Under the pieces are notes generated by a model that saw only the letters and a program-made list of their open reading frames with translations, did not search any database and had not been told where the DNA came from. From assembly GCA_019357535.2 (NCBI GenBank), contig CP079955.1:496001-560000 (forward strand): a stretch of 64,000 nucleotides of DNA, written 5' to 3'. How positions within the stretch are numbered: the stretch's first letter is position 1; every line of letters starts with the position of its first letter. The position numbers and the translations under genes were made by a program. The stretch comes from Macrococcus sp. 19Msa1099 (GTDB lineage Bacteria; Bacillota; Bacilli; Staphylococcales; Staphylococcaceae). Of this stretch, positions 26,610 to 37,838 are shown one piece after another.

Positions 26610-27060
26610 ATTAGAGGGGCCTAACCCGTTATGGCAGATGTATAAGACGGTCTCATTCTTTAAGGTTTGCCGTAACTTTGTTGTTATTGAATTGTGTCGC
26701 ATTCTGCCATCAGTGAAATGGAAACATTACCTGTTCAGTAAATGTCTGAAGATGCAGCTCGGACATCATGTGTCATTTGCTTATAAGGCGATGCCTGATC
26801 TGATGTTTCCTGAACTGATAAAAATAGGGGATAACTCAATCATTGGGTATAATGCAACGTTACTTGCACATGAATATTTGACGGACGAGTATCGCACTGG
26901 AAAGATTACGATTGGTAGAAATGTATTAATTGGTGCAAATGTTACAGTCTTGCCGGGGGTCACAATAGGTGATGGTGCGAAGGTTGGCGCAATGACAGTT
27001 GTATCGAAAGATATTCCTGCGAATGCCTTTGTATACGGTAATCCGATGCACATAAAATAA
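26587..27060 (+). CDS. Hexapeptide-repeat acetyltransferase (YvoF-like)
   Basis: A 157-residue left-handed beta-helix protein. Hexapeptide repeats run from about residue 75 to 150 ([52 protein letters not shown]), with a His in LLAHEYLT as the likely catalytic base. It resembles YvoF, found in the same place after hprK-lgt in Bacillus. The acceptor is unknown. AAGGAG lies before the ATG within the lgt coding region. Confidence 0.82.
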   Translation: MRQLNRYRLEGPNPLWQMYKTVSFFKVCRNFVVIELCRILPSVKWKHYLFSKCLKMQLGHHVSFAYKAMPDLMFPELIKIGDNSIIGYNATLLAHEYLTDEYRTGKITIGRNVLIGANVTVLPGVTIGDGAKVGAMTVVSKDIPANAFVYGNPMHIK

Positions 27061-27081
27061 TAACGAACGGAGGTGAGATGG

Positions 27082-28500
27082 ATGAGTAATGTTATCCGTT
27101 TTCCAGCAACTGAAGATGAATATTATCAAATTGGAGTAAAGAAGCAGAGTGAACATCATTACGAAGAGGCCATCTCATTCTTCATAAAATCACTGGATTT
27201 AAATCTCAGATACGATACAGTACAGCACATTGCTTTTTGTTTTTCGGAACTTGGTAATTTCGATAAAGCACAGCATTATCTAATAGATTATTTTAAAGAT
27301 GATTTTAATGAAGAAGATGTCTTCTATGATCTGAGCCAGCTCTTTATTAGACAACGTGATCCTAATAAAGCCTTTTTATTCGGTATGTATTATTGTCTGC
27401 TCACAGATGACCATGTATATCTTGACGAGCTGAAAAAAATGTTTGAAGTCGTTTATAATGACGTCACTAAAGTAGAGATAGAAAGTGAAAACTTTGTCGT
27501 CCATTACATCTTTCAGTATTTTTTTGAGCATATGAATTATGATCTTGCCTTAGAATGGATTGATTTTCAGCCTTATAATATTCAGATGCGTACTGAAGTG
27601 CGCAATTTGAAGGCCATGACTTTACTATTTAATAGCAAGTACCATGAAGCGGCAAAGATATTAAAGCAATTACTTGAGGAAAATCCTGCTGATATTAATG
27701 CGCTCTGTCACTATACTTTACTGCTATACAATACACATCAGACGAAAACTTATGAATCCTATTTGAAGAAACTTAGAACGATTATCCCGATTAACGATGA
27801 CGAAAAATTTAAACTGGGTATCGTACTTAGTTTCCTGAAGGAATATACAGAATCCTATCAACTGCTGTTTCCACTATATCAAAAAGGAAAGTTTCACAGT
27901 TCACAGATGCTGCATGCGTTAAGTTATTCAAGCTATGCACTTGGCTATGTATCGCAGTCTGATATGTTCTTTCAGCAGCTCGGTGAGATTGTAAGCCACC
28001 CTGGTGTAAGTCCACGTAAGATGGCTGAAGGTGAAGCCTATATTATGGATGATGTTATGCCGCTTTTAAATAGTGAAGATCAGCACCGTCGTATTATTGG
28101 CATCTTTCTGTTATCGCGTCTCAAGGATAAGACGTTGATGATCAATCAGAAAGTATGGAATCAGCTTGAAGAGATGGGAGATTACGAAAAGTTATATCTC
28201 TCTTATATCTTTCATAATATTCAGCTTGTTAAACTAGACTTCATTCATAGAGGTCTTGAATTAATCTATGATCAGGATGGCAGGCTGGAGCTGATGGAGC
28301 GATGGATTGATATGGCAGAGGCCATCATAGACAAAAAATTAAATCTTAAGCAGATCAATGCATATACAGCGGTTTGCTACTTCTTATTTGAAAGAGCACG
28401 AAATGAAAAATTATCAAAACGTGCGGTGATAGAAAAATTTAACACGACGCGCTACCATTTTATGAAGGTGTATGAACAGTTCAAGCAAAATAATATTTAA
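27082..28500 (+). CDS. Tetratricopeptide-repeat protein
   Basis: A 472-residue cytoplasmic protein built of TPR-like helical pairs; the first is clear (DEYYQIGVKKQSEHHYEEAISFF, residues about 11-33, shown only in part by its YEEAISFF core), followed by FDKAQHYL and further weaker repeats. No catalytic motif is visible. A homologous TPR gene precedes trxB in staphylococci; its role is not known to me. The ATG at 27082 follows GGAGGTGA. It is 21 bases after the acetyltransferase gene and probably in the same transcript. Confidence 0.75.
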   Translation: MSNVIRFPATEDEYYQIGVKKQSEHHYEEAISFFIKSLDLNLRYDTVQHIAFCFSELGNFDKAQHYLIDYFKDDFNEEDVFYDLSQLFIRQRDPNKAFLFGMYYCLLTDDHVYLDELKKMFEVVYNDVTKVEIESENFVVHYIFQYFFEHMNYDLALEWIDFQPYNIQMRTEVRNLKAMTLLFNSKYHEAAKILKQLLEENPADINALCHYTLLLYNTHQTKTYESYLKKLRTIIPINDDEKFKLGIVLSFLKEYTESYQLLFPLYQKGKFHSSQMLHALSYSSYALGYVSQSDMFFQQLGEIVSHPGVSPRKMAEGEAYIMDDVMPLLNSEDQHRRIIGIFLLSRLKDKTLMINQKVWNQLEEMGDYEKLYLSYIFHNIQLVKLDFIHRGLELIYDQDGRLELMERWIDMAEAIIDKKLNLKQINAYTAVCYFLFERARNEKLSKRAVIEKFNTTRYHFMKVYEQFKQNNI

Positions 28501-28526
28501 AAATCTGGAATTCATGTATATTATAA

Positions 28527-29483
<957 letters not shown>

Positions 29484-29488
29484 TATAT

Positions 29489-29532
29489 TCATAAAAATAG
29501 ATACGCATTTTGTGCGTGTCTATTTTTATGAA
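29489..29532 (+). terminator. Terminator of trxB
   Basis: A long stem with outer A/T runs (AAAAATAGATACGCA with its near complement) and a short TTTTG loop. Confidence 0.88.
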
Positions 29533-29569
29533 TTCATGTAGAATGAAATTAAGATGAGGAGGAATGTAT

Positions 29570-30472
29570 ATGTCGAACGAAGATACATATAAACGACTGG
29601 TTGTTGTCACTGGAATGAGCGGTGCGGGGAAAAGTGTAGCAATTCAATGTCTTGAAGACTTAGGTTATTTCTGTGTTGATAACCTGCCCCCTATATTGCT
29701 GCCGAAGTTTATCGAACTGATGAATAATAATACAGAATCTCTGTCACGCGTAGCTATCGGGATTGACTTGCGTGGGAAAGATTTCTTTAATAGTTTACAA
29801 GAAGAAATTCAAAATATTATCAATCTAAATGAAGTACTCGTACAAGTTTTATTCGTCGAAGCAAGCGATCAAATATTAGTTTCTCGTTATAAAGAAACAA
29901 GACGTACACATCCGCTTCAGGATAACATTTCATTGATTGATGCGATTCAGGAGGAGAGAATGCTGCTTGCTGATTTAAGAGGGGTTGCAACACACATTAT
30001 TGATACCTCTGAGTATAAGCCAAAAGCATTGCGCTCTAAAGTGATTGAAATCTTTGGATCTGGCAAAGATAATATATTCACGATTAATGTGATGAGTTTC
30101 GGCTTCAAGCATGGATTGCCCATCGATGCTGATATCGTATTCGATGTGAGGTTTTTACCGAATCCATATTACATAGAAGAAATGAGAAAATTAACAGGTC
30201 TCGATCCCCTTGTATATGACTATGTCATGAAATGGAAAGAGACTGAAATGTTCTACCAGAAATTAATCGATCTGCTGAAGTTCGTCATTCCTGGTTATAT
30301 GCGCGAAGGTAAAAGTCAGGTTGTCATCGCTATCGGATGTACAGGTGGACAGCACCGTTCAGTTGCATTAAGTGAACGTATCAGTAATGAATTAAAGGAC
30401 TTCTTTGACTTTGAGCTTCATACTCGCCACAGAGATGCACTTATTGAGGGAACGATCAATGAAAAGGCTTAA
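29570..30472 (+). CDS. rapZ: RapZ/YvcJ-family nucleotide-binding protein
   Basis: A 300-residue P-loop protein with Walker A GMSGAGKS (15-22) and the family's C-terminal [26 protein letters not shown] region (core SFGFKHGLP) and CTGGQHRSV motif. In enterobacteria RapZ delivers GlmZ RNA for cleavage; in Bacillus YvcJ hydrolyses nucleotides and affects competence, so the role here is uncertain. I chose the second ATG (29570) because AGGAGG ends only one base before the first. It overlaps yvcK by 14 bases in the conserved rapZ-yvcK-whiA operon. Confidence 0.93.
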   Translation: MSNEDTYKRLVVVTGMSGAGKSVAIQCLEDLGYFCVDNLPPILLPKFIELMNNNTESLSRVAIGIDLRGKDFFNSLQEEIQNIINLNEVLVQVLFVEASDQILVSRYKETRRTHPLQDNISLIDAIQEERMLLADLRGVATHIIDTSEYKPKALRSKVIEIFGSGKDNIFTINVMSFGFKHGLPIDADIVFDVRFLPNPYYIEEMRKLTGLDPLVYDYVMKWKETEMFYQKLIDLLKFVIPGYMREGKSQVVIAIGCTGGQHRSVALSERISNELKDFFDFELHTRHRDALIEGTINEKA

Positions 30473-31451
30473 AGTCTGTCTTATCGGTGGAGGTACAGGT
30501 CTTTCAGTTATGGCGAGAGGACTTAAAGAATATCCTGTTGATATCACCGCCATTGTAACTGTTGCAGATGATGGAGGAAGTACAGGTAAGATAAGAGATG
30601 TCATGGACATCCCTGCACCTGGAGATATTAGGAATGTACTTGCAGCCTTAAGTGACGTAGAACCCATGCTTGAGAAATTATTTCAGTATCGCTTTAATTC
30701 GGATACACTCGGAGGGCATCCTGTAGGCAACTTAATGATTGCAGCAATGACAGACGTCACGGATGATTTCGGTCATGCTGTCAAAGAACTAAGTAAAATA
30801 TTGAACGTTAAAGGGACGGTGATTCCTTCGACAAATACAAGTCCGATATTGAATGCCGTAATGGAAGACGGTGAAATTGTTGTCGGGGAATCTCTTATTC
30901 CTTTAAAGTTCAAAAGAATAGATAGTGTCTTCTTGACACCTGGATATATCAAACCGATGCAAGAAGCTATAGATGCAGTTCTGGAGGCGGATCTCATTGT
31001 ATTGGGACCAGGCAGTCTTTATACAAGTATCATTCCAAACTTAGTCATCCGTGAACTAGGGGACGCTGTTATTGAAAGTAAAGCGAAGAAGCTCTACGTT
31101 TCTAATATTATGACACAACCAGGTGAAACGACAGATTACTCGGTATCAGACCATATAGAAGCGATTCATAAACATGTTGCCTCCCCATTTATTCAGTTTG
31201 TCATTGCCAATGAAATTGTACTTCAAAATAAGATTAACGAGAATTATGAAAAGCGTAATTCAAAATTTGTAACGTGTGACTCTGAGAATATTAAACGTTT
31301 GGGAGTCACGCTTATCACAGATGATAATCTCGTTGAAATCAACGAGGAAGGTGCGGTACGTCATAATAATGAAGTGCTCGCTGAAATGATTTATGAATTA
31401 GCATTAAGTGAAATCAGTACAATTGAATTCACTCAGAAAGAGGGAGAATAA
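30459..31451 (+). CDS. yvcK: YvcK/CofD-like gluconeogenesis/morphogenesis factor
   Basis: A 330-residue protein of the CofD/YvcK family. The glycine-rich [14 protein letters not shown] binding loop near residue 9, [27 protein letters not shown] and [13 protein letters not shown] are typical; the family binds UDP-sugars. In Bacillus YvcK is needed for growth on gluconeogenic carbon sources and for proper PBP1 localisation. It starts inside rapZ with GAGGG upstream, and whiA follows after one base. Confidence 0.93.
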   Translation: MKRLKVCLIGGGTGLSVMARGLKEYPVDITAIVTVADDGGSTGKIRDVMDIPAPGDIRNVLAALSDVEPMLEKLFQYRFNSDTLGGHPVGNLMIAAMTDVTDDFGHAVKELSKILNVKGTVIPSTNTSPILNAVMEDGEIVVGESLIPLKFKRIDSVFLTPGYIKPMQEAIDAVLEADLIVLGPGSLYTSIIPNLVIRELGDAVIESKAKKLYVSNIMTQPGETTDYSVSDHIEAIHKHVASPFIQFVIANEIVLQNKINENYEKRNSKFVTCDSENIKRLGVTLITDDNLVEINEEGAVRHNNEVLAEMIYELALSEISTIEFTQKEGE

Positions 31452-31452
31452 A

Positions 31453-32403
31453 TTGTCATTTGCTTCAGAGATGAAGAATGAATTGACGCGGATAGAGACA
31501 GATCTCTGCTGTAGTAAAGCAGAACTTGCCGCGCTCATTCGGATGAACGGAAATTTAAATATACAGAATATGCAGTGGGTGATTAATGTACAATCAGAAA
31601 ACGCAGCCATTGCACGACGTGTATATAGTTTGACAAAGAAAATATTCGGTGTTGATATTGAATTACTCGTACGTAAGAAAATGAAATTAAAGAAAAATAA
31701 TGTCTATATTTGCCGCATCAAGATGAAGACAAAAGAAATTCTTGATGAACTAAGCATATTGCAAGATGGCCAGTTTGTGCAGCATATCGATCAATCACTG
31801 ATCAAAGAGGAATGTTGTAAACGCAGCTATTTAAGAGGGGCATTTTTAGCAGGAGGATCTGTGAATAACCCAGAGACATCTTCGTATCATCTTGAAATAT
31901 TCTCGTTATATGAAAGTCATTCTGAAGGATTAACAGAAATGATGAATGGTTATGGACTGAATGCGAAGACTTTGGAACGTAAGAAAGGATATATTTCGTA
32001 CTTAAAAGAAGCGGAAAAAATCTCAGACTTTCTGAGTATTATAGGTGGATATCAGGCATTACTTAAGTTTGAAGATGTGAGGATTGTCAGAGATATGCGA
32101 AATTCCGTGAATCGTCTTGTCAATTGTGAAACGGCCAACTTAAATAAGACGATTGGTGCTGCGATGCGCCAAGTAGAGAATATTCGATTGATTGATGAAG
32201 AAGTTGGTATCGATGAACTTCCAGAACGATTAAGAGAGATTGCGAGACTGCGTGTGCAACATCAGGATATCTCCTTGAAAGAACTTGGCGAGATGGTTTC
32301 TACCGGTGTGATATCGAAGTCGGGAGTGAATCATCGATTAAGAAAGATAGATGAGATTGCTGAGAAATTAAGAAATGGGGAACATATTGAATTGAAGAAA
32401 TAA
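31453..32403 (+). CDS. whiA: WhiA DNA-binding regulator
   Basis: A 316-residue protein with two LAGLIDADG-like repeats in the N-terminal part ([13 protein letters not shown] marks one) and a C-terminal helix-turn-helix ([27 protein letters not shown], core [11 protein letters not shown]). WhiA influences cell division and chromosome segregation in Firmicutes and sporulation in Streptomyces. The start is TTG at 31453, one base after the yvcK stop, with AGGGAG upstream; the N-terminus [12 protein letters not shown] agrees with family members. Confidence 0.93.
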   Translation: MSFASEMKNELTRIETDLCCSKAELAALIRMNGNLNIQNMQWVINVQSENAAIARRVYSLTKKIFGVDIELLVRKKMKLKKNNVYICRIKMKTKEILDELSILQDGQFVQHIDQSLIKEECCKRSYLRGAFLAGGSVNNPETSSYHLEIFSLYESHSEGLTEMMNGYGLNAKTLERKKGYISYLKEAEKISDFLSIIGGYQALLKFEDVRIVRDMRNSVNRLVNCETANLNKTIGAAMRQVENIRLIDEEVGIDELPERLREIARLRVQHQDISLKELGEMVSTGVISKSGVNHRLRKIDEIAEKLRNGEHIELKK

Positions 32404-32431
32404 AATATTAGTTATTTTCCATTTTAACTAC

Positions 32432-32480
32432 AAAAAAATAGCGTGTACTAAGAGCTTTTACTTAGTACACGCTATTTTTA
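32432..32480. terminator. Bidirectional terminator between whiA and clpP
   Basis: A 19-base perfect inverted repeat (AAAAATAGCGTGTACTAAG) around an eight-base loop separates these convergent genes. Confidence 0.92.
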
Positions 32481-32485
32481 TATCT

Positions 32486-33070
32486 TTATTCTGCTGGATG
32501 CATAACTTCGTCGATCAAGCCATAAGCTTTCGCTTCATCAGCTGTTAAGAAATTATCACGATCTGTGTCTTTTTCAATCTTTTCGATAGGTTGACCTGTA
32601 CGTTCAGCTAAGATGCGATTTAATTTTTCGCGAGTTTTTAAAATGTGTCGTGCAGCAATTTCAATTTCGGTTGCTTGCCCTTGTGCGCCACCTAATGGCT
32701 GATGAATCATAACTTCAGCATTCGGTAGAGCGAATCTTTTTCCTTTTTTACCCGCTGCGAGTAGGAATGATCCCATCGATGCTGCCATACCGATACAGAT
32801 TGTCTGTACATCAGGTTTGATGTGCTGCATTGTATCATAGATAGCCATACCAGCAGTCACGCTACCACCTGGTGAGTTGATGTATAGGTAGATATCTTTC
32901 TCAGCATCTTGTGCTTGTAGGAATAATAATTGAGATACGATAGAGTTTGCCACGTTGTCATCGATAGCCGATCCTAACATAATGATACGGTCCTTTAACA
33001 GACGTGAATAAATATCATATGCGCGTTCTCCGCGATTTGTTGATTCAATTACTGTAGGTATTAAGTTCAT
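32486..33070 (-). CDS. clpP: ATP-dependent Clp protease proteolytic subunit
   Basis: A 194-residue serine protease subunit that forms a tetradecameric barrel with ClpX or ClpC. The nucleophile lies in [14 protein letters not shown], the His in MIHQPLGG and the Asp later in the handle region ([13 protein letters not shown]). AGGAGG precedes the ATG. Its promoter overlaps a CtsR box, so it should be induced by heat and other protein-damaging stress. Confidence 0.97.
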   Translation of the reverse strand: MNLIPTVIESTNRGERAYDIYSRLLKDRIIMLGSAIDDNVANSIVSQLLFLQAQDAEKDIYLYINSPGGSVTAGMAIYDTMQHIKPDVQTICIGMAASMGSFLLAAGKKGKRFALPNAEVMIHQPLGGAQGQATEIEIAARHILKTREKLNRILAERTGQPIEKIEKDTDRDNFLTADEAKAYGLIDEVMHPAE

Positions 33071-33112
33071 TAGTAAATCCTCCTTAAGATTCGTTTAAAG
33101 TTCGTTAAAATT

Positions 33113-33142
33113 AATATACACTATAAAGTCAAAGATAGTCAA
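33113..33142 (-). promoter_or_regulatory. Predicted promoter of clpP
   Basis: On the minus strand TTGACT (33137-33142) and TATATT (33113-33118) have 18-base spacing; the -35 box is part of the CtsR operator. Confidence 0.65.
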
Positions 33143-33143
33143 A
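33127..33143 (-). promoter_or_regulatory. CtsR operator at clpP
   Basis: AGTCAAAGATAGTCAAA is a tandem heptad exactly matching the CtsR consensus (A/G)GTCAAA-NAN-(A/G)GTCAAA, lying over the clpP -35 region. Confidence 0.93.
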
Positions 33144-33231
33144 AAAAGCGCTCATATCATTCATATTTTTAACGTTACTGCTAATATTATAGTATTATTT
33201 AGGTCGAAATCACATTAAAAGGAGTGTATTT

Positions 33232-33471
33232 ATGAAAGAACTTACTTTATTAGTAGGAAATCAATGTGGACTTTGTAATGATGCAAAGATTCAAATTGCC
33301 CTAGCACAAGAAGATATTGATTTCACTGTGAACGAAATCAATATTACGAGCGATCCAGCATTAGAAGTGCAATATTTCATGTCGATTCCAGTGCTATTAC
33401 ATAATGATGTTGTGATACAGGAAGGCCAGATTGATTTTGTGACCATTCTGGAATATTTAAGCGATAACTAA
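33232..33471 (+). CDS. Glutaredoxin-like small thiol protein
   Basis: A 79-residue thioredoxin-fold protein with the active-site pair CGLC (residues 12-15), a cis-Pro loop in FMSIPVLLHNDVV and a typical beta-alpha-beta-alpha-beta-beta-alpha order. It belongs to the glutaredoxin/DUF836-like group; the reductant is unknown. AAAGGAG lies before the ATG. It is divergent from clpP and stands upstream of cggR; a similar gene occupies this place in staphylococci. Confidence 0.78.
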   Translation: MKELTLLVGNQCGLCNDAKIQIALAQEDIDFTVNEINITSDPALEVQYFMSIPVLLHNDVVIQEGQIDFVTILEYLSDN

Positions 33472-33507
33472 AGAAAGCGTATTCATTATTTTTTTAGGAG
33501 TTTTTAC

Positions 33508-33536
33508 TTGCTTACTATAGATGGACTTGCTATTAT
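33508..33536 (+). promoter_or_regulatory. Promoter of the cggR-gap glycolytic operon
   Basis: TTGCTT (33508-33513) and TATTAT (33531-33536) with exactly 17 bases between. The CggR operator follows directly downstream. Confidence 0.7.
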
Positions 33537-33548
33537 GTATGTGTAACG

Positions 33549-33586
33549 CAAGTTACTTTTTGACCCGAGCGGGACAAATTTTGTCC
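33549..33586 (+). promoter_or_regulatory. CggR operator
   Basis: The right half (33570-33586) reads CGGGAC-N6-TGTCC exactly. The left half (33549-33565, CAAGTT-N6-TGACC) is degenerate but sits at the four-base spacing known from Bacillus subtilis (CGGGACN6TGTCC-N4-CGGGACN6TGTCC). It lies just downstream of the promoter, so bound CggR would block elongation; fructose 1,6-bisphosphate relieves this in Bacillus. Confidence 0.85.
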
Positions 33587-33610
33587 ATAACTAATTGAGG
33601 AGGGATGTAT

Positions 33611-34627
33611 TTGAATGCTTTATTTGAGGTTCAAAAGAAGCTTGTCCCTGATTTAGTTGACAAGATGTACCGAAGATTTCAAATACTCTCTGCAATTGAG
33701 CTGCATCAGCCGATTGGCAGACGGGCACTTAGTGAAACGGTTCACCTCAGTGAACGCATCCTTAGAACTGAGACGGATATATTAAAAACACAGGGTTTGA
33801 TTATCATTACGTCTAAAGGAATGTCAGTAACTGAAAGTGGCGAAGATGTGCTTTACAAGATGAAAGCTTCTATGGATAGTTTGACTAGGCTAGAACATAT
33901 TGCACATGCAATTGAAAGTCGTTTTGCTATTCAAAAGGTGATCGTTGTAAGTGGTGATGCAGACATTGATGATGAAGTGAAGCTTAGGATGGGTCAGGCG
34001 ACAAGCGAGTATCTAGAAAGCTGTTTTGAAGATGGGACTAGAGTAACTGTAACTGGAGGATCCACAATGGCGCACATTGCGCGTTCAATGCGTCCTACAG
34101 ATAAATCTATCAATTTTATTCCTGCGCGTGGCGGATTAGGTGAAGAAGTTTCTTTTCAAGCTAATGCGATAACGCATTTGATGGCTGAACAGACGGGTGG
34201 GACGTTCGAAGTTCTTTATGTCCCGGACCAAGTAAGTGAAGCAGGTTATAATGCACTTCTTGAAGAACAGTCTGTTAGACGTGTATTACATCATATTCAA
34301 CAGGCAGATATTGTACTGCACGGCATTGGTTCAGCTCAGAAGATGGCGGAACGAAGACACTCGTCACCACAAGTTATGGAGAAACTGATGGATGGCAATG
34401 CTGTTGCCGAAGCTTTCGGTTATTATTTTGATGAGGATGGCAACATCGTTTATCGTGTAAGAACAATTGGTATACATCTTGATGATCTTACTGAAGATAA
34501 AAGAATCATTGCTGTAGCAGGAGGAAATAGTAAGAAAGAAGCGATAGCTTCCTATCTGAAGATAGCTCCGAAGCATACAGTATTGATTACAGATTCAGTT
34601 GTAGGTAACTGGCTGATGAATCAGTAG
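33611..34627 (+). CDS. cggR: Central glycolytic genes regulator CggR
   Basis: A 338-residue SorC-family repressor with an N-terminal winged helix-turn-helix (about residues 18-70, RRALSETVHLSERILRTETD core) and a C-terminal sugar-phosphate-binding domain with VTGGSTMAHIA, PARGG and LHGIGSAQKM motifs. It controls its own operon with gap and downstream glycolytic genes. Two starts are possible, ATG 33605 or TTG 33611; I prefer TTG because AGGAGGG ends immediately before the ATG. Confidence 0.92.
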   Translation: MNALFEVQKKLVPDLVDKMYRRFQILSAIELHQPIGRRALSETVHLSERILRTETDILKTQGLIIITSKGMSVTESGEDVLYKMKASMDSLTRLEHIAHAIESRFAIQKVIVVSGDADIDDEVKLRMGQATSEYLESCFEDGTRVTVTGGSTMAHIARSMRPTDKSINFIPARGGLGEEVSFQANAITHLMAEQTGGTFEVLYVPDQVSEAGYNALLEEQSVRRVLHHIQQADIVLHGIGSAQKMAERRHSSPQVMEKLMDGNAVAEAFGYYFDEDGNIVYRVRTIGIHLDDLTEDKRIIAVAGGNSKKEAIASYLKIAPKHTVLITDSVVGNWLMNQ

Positions 34628-34764
34628 TTTCAAAGGAAATCTTAATATCAGAAGTGTAATATTTTTATTTTTCTGTGTATTTTGATTATAATAAGGATGT
34701 ATGATGAAGTTGGTAGTAAAGGGTATACCCCTTAAAAATAGACATTTAAAGGAGGCCATACATT

Positions 34765-35778
34765 ATGGCAGTAAAAGTAGCAATTAACGGGTTTGGTAGA
34801 ATCGGACGTTTAGCATTCAGAAGATTACAAGAGGTAGAAGGTATTGAAGTAGTAGCGGTTAACGATTTAACAGACGATAAAATGTTAGCGCATTTATTAA
34901 AATATGATACAACACAAGGGCGTTTCAAAGAAGAAGTTGAAGTTATTGAAGGTGGATTCCGTGTCAACGGTCGCGAAGTTAAATCATTCGAAAATCCTAA
35001 CCCTGCTGAATTACCATGGGGCGAACTTGGAATCGACGTAGTTTTAGAATGTACTGGTTTCTTCACAGATAAAGAAAAAGCTCAAGCGCATATCGAAGCA
35101 GGCGCTAAAAAAGTATTAATTTCAGCGCCAGCAAAAGGTGACTTAAAAACTGTAGTATATAACGTTAACCATGACGTATTAGATGGTTCAGAAGAGATCG
35201 TTTCAGGAGCTTCATGTACTACAAACTGTTTAGCACCAATGGCTAAAGTATTAAACGACGAATTCGGAATTATCGAAGGTTTAATGATGACAGTTCACGC
35301 ATTCACTGGTGATCAAAACACATTAGATGCACCACACGCAAAAGGTGACTTCCGTCGTGCACGTGCAGCAGCGAACAACATCGTACCTAACTCAACAGGT
35401 GCTGCAAAAGCAATCGGTTTAGTTATCCCTGAATTAAAAGGTAAATTAGACGGATCAGCGCAACGTGTTCCAGTTCCAACAGGTTCAGTAACTGAGTTAA
35501 CTACAATCTTAGAAAAAGAAGTTTCAGTTGAAGAAGTAAATGCTGCAATGAAAGCTGCTTCTAACGAATCATTCGGTTACACTGAAGACGAAATCGTATC
35601 ATCAGACATCATCGGTATTACTTACGGTTCATTATTCGATGCAACACAAACACGTGTAATGACTGTTGGTGAACACCAAATGGTTAAGACAGTTGCTTGG
35701 TACGATAACGAAATGAGCTACACTGCACAATTAGTTCGTACATTAGAATTCTTAGCTGAACAAGCACAAGCTAAATAA
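34765..35778 (+). CDS. gap: Glyceraldehyde-3-phosphate dehydrogenase (NAD, glycolytic)
   Basis: A 337-residue glycolytic enzyme. The NAD-binding INGFGRIGR is at 7-15 and the catalytic Cys 151 lies in [11 protein letters not shown]. Asp 33-34 context (VNDLTDD) fits NAD use. Codon use is strongly biased towards common A/T-ending codons, as in highly expressed genes. AAAGGAGG precedes the ATG. It follows cggR by 137 bases and a strong terminator follows it. Confidence 0.97.
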   Translation: MAVKVAINGFGRIGRLAFRRLQEVEGIEVVAVNDLTDDKMLAHLLKYDTTQGRFKEEVEVIEGGFRVNGREVKSFENPNPAELPWGELGIDVVLECTGFFTDKEKAQAHIEAGAKKVLISAPAKGDLKTVVYNVNHDVLDGSEEIVSGASCTTNCLAPMAKVLNDEFGIIEGLMMTVHAFTGDQNTLDAPHAKGDFRRARAAANNIVPNSTGAAKAIGLVIPELKGKLDGSAQRVPVPTGSVTELTTILEKEVSVEEVNAAMKAASNESFGYTEDEIVSSDIIGITYGSLFDATQTRVMTVGEHQMVKTVAWYDNEMSYTAQLVRTLEFLAEQAQAK

Positions 35779-35794
35779 TAGTTTATTCACGCGT

Positions 35795-35829
35795 AAGCGG
35801 GGGAAGATTTCGCTTCTCCTGCTTTTTTT
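35795..35829 (+). terminator. Terminator between gap and pgk
   Basis: AAGCGGGGGAAG pairs with CTTCTCCTGCTT and a run of T follows. Partial read-through would still feed pgk, which also has a likely own promoter. Confidence 0.85.
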
Positions 35830-35840
35830 AATAAGTTATT

Positions 35841-35849
35841 TGGTATAAT
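35841..35849 (+). promoter_or_regulatory. Extended -10 element upstream of pgk
   Basis: TGGTATAAT is a consensus TGN-TATAAT extended -10, 36 bases before the pgk start. The expected -35 position falls in the gap terminator tail and is poor, which an extended -10 tolerates. Confidence 0.55.
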
Positions 35850-35884
35850 TATATTGTAAGAATATATTATTAGGAGGCCGTAAC

Positions 35885-37075
35885 ATGGTTAAAAAGGTTG
35901 TTTCAGATTTAGAGTTAAAAGATAAAAAAGTACTCGTGCGTGCTGATTTCAATGTACCGATGAAAGATGGGAACATTACGAACGATAATCGTATCGTTGA
36001 AGCATTACCTACTATTAAATATATTATCGAGCAAGGCGGGAAAGTGATATTATTCTCTCACCTTGGTAAAGTGAAAACCGAAGAAGATAAGGCGAATTTA
36101 TCACTTCAACCTGTAGCAAATCGTTTATCAGAACTACTCGAAAAAGATGTTCAGTTTGTAGCTGAAACACGTGGAGAAAAGTTAGAATCAGCAATTAATG
36201 CATTACAATCAGGTGAAGTATTATTATTCGAAAACACACGTTTCGAAGATGTTGATGGTAAGAAAGAAAGTAAGAACGATGCGCAACTTGGGAAGTATTG
36301 GGCATCACTTGGAGATGTATTTGTGAATGATGCGTTCGGTACTGCCCACCGTGAGCATGCATCGAACGTTGGTGTTGCGACACATATAGATACTGCTGCA
36401 GGATTCTTGATGGAAAAAGAAATTAAGTTTATCGGTGGTGTCGTTGAAAAACCAGAACGTCCTTTTGTTGCCATTTTAGGTGGTGCGAAAGTATCAGATA
36501 AAATCGGTGTTATCGAGAACTTATTAGAAGTAGCTGATAAAGTATTGATCGGTGGCGGCATGGCGTACACTTTCTTAAAAGCGCAAGGTAAAGAAATCGG
36601 TCATTCATTATTAGAGGAAGATAAAATTGACTTAGCGAAAGATTTAATGGAACGTGGTAAAGATAAACTTGTTTTACCTGTTGATGCGAAAGTGACAAAA
36701 GAGTTCTCAAATGATGGAGAAATCGAAGCAGTAGCAATCGACCACATTCCAGCTGATTTACAAGCTTTAGATATCGGTCCTAAAACAGTTGAATTATTTG
36801 GCAAAGAACTTGAAGGCGCTAAAACTGTCGTATGGAACGGACCGATGGGTGTATTCGAAATGAGTAATTTTGCGAAAGGTACCGTAGGAGTATGTAAAGC
36901 AATTGCTGAACTGAAAGACGCGACTACAATTATCGGCGGTGGAGATTCAGCAGCAGCAGCAATGGACCTTGGATTCGCAGATAAGTTCACGCATATCTCA
37001 ACAGGCGGCGGCGCTTCGTTAGAGTACTTAGAAGGTAAAGAACTGCCAGGTATTAAATCAATTTCTGACAAATAA
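35885..37075 (+). CDS. pgk: Phosphoglycerate kinase
   Basis: A 396-residue glycolytic kinase making ATP from 1,3-bisphosphoglycerate. The PGK signature [11 protein letters not shown] is at the N-terminus; [15 protein letters not shown] and the nucleotide-site GGGDSAAAA near the C-terminus are intact. GGAGG precedes the ATG; tpiA follows after 16 bases. Confidence 0.97.
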   Translation: MVKKVVSDLELKDKKVLVRADFNVPMKDGNITNDNRIVEALPTIKYIIEQGGKVILFSHLGKVKTEEDKANLSLQPVANRLSELLEKDVQFVAETRGEKLESAINALQSGEVLLFENTRFEDVDGKKESKNDAQLGKYWASLGDVFVNDAFGTAHREHASNVGVATHIDTAAGFLMEKEIKFIGGVVEKPERPFVAILGGAKVSDKIGVIENLLEVADKVLIGGGMAYTFLKAQGKEIGHSLLEEDKIDLAKDLMERGKDKLVLPVDAKVTKEFSNDGEIEAVAIDHIPADLQALDIGPKTVELFGKELEGAKTVVWNGPMGVFEMSNFAKGTVGVCKAIAELKDATTIIGGGDSAAAAMDLGFADKFTHISTGGGASLEYLEGKELPGIKSISDK

Positions 37076-37091
37076 AAAGGAGTTTTTATAA

Positions 37092-37837
<746 letters not shown>

Positions 37838-37838
<1 letters not shown>

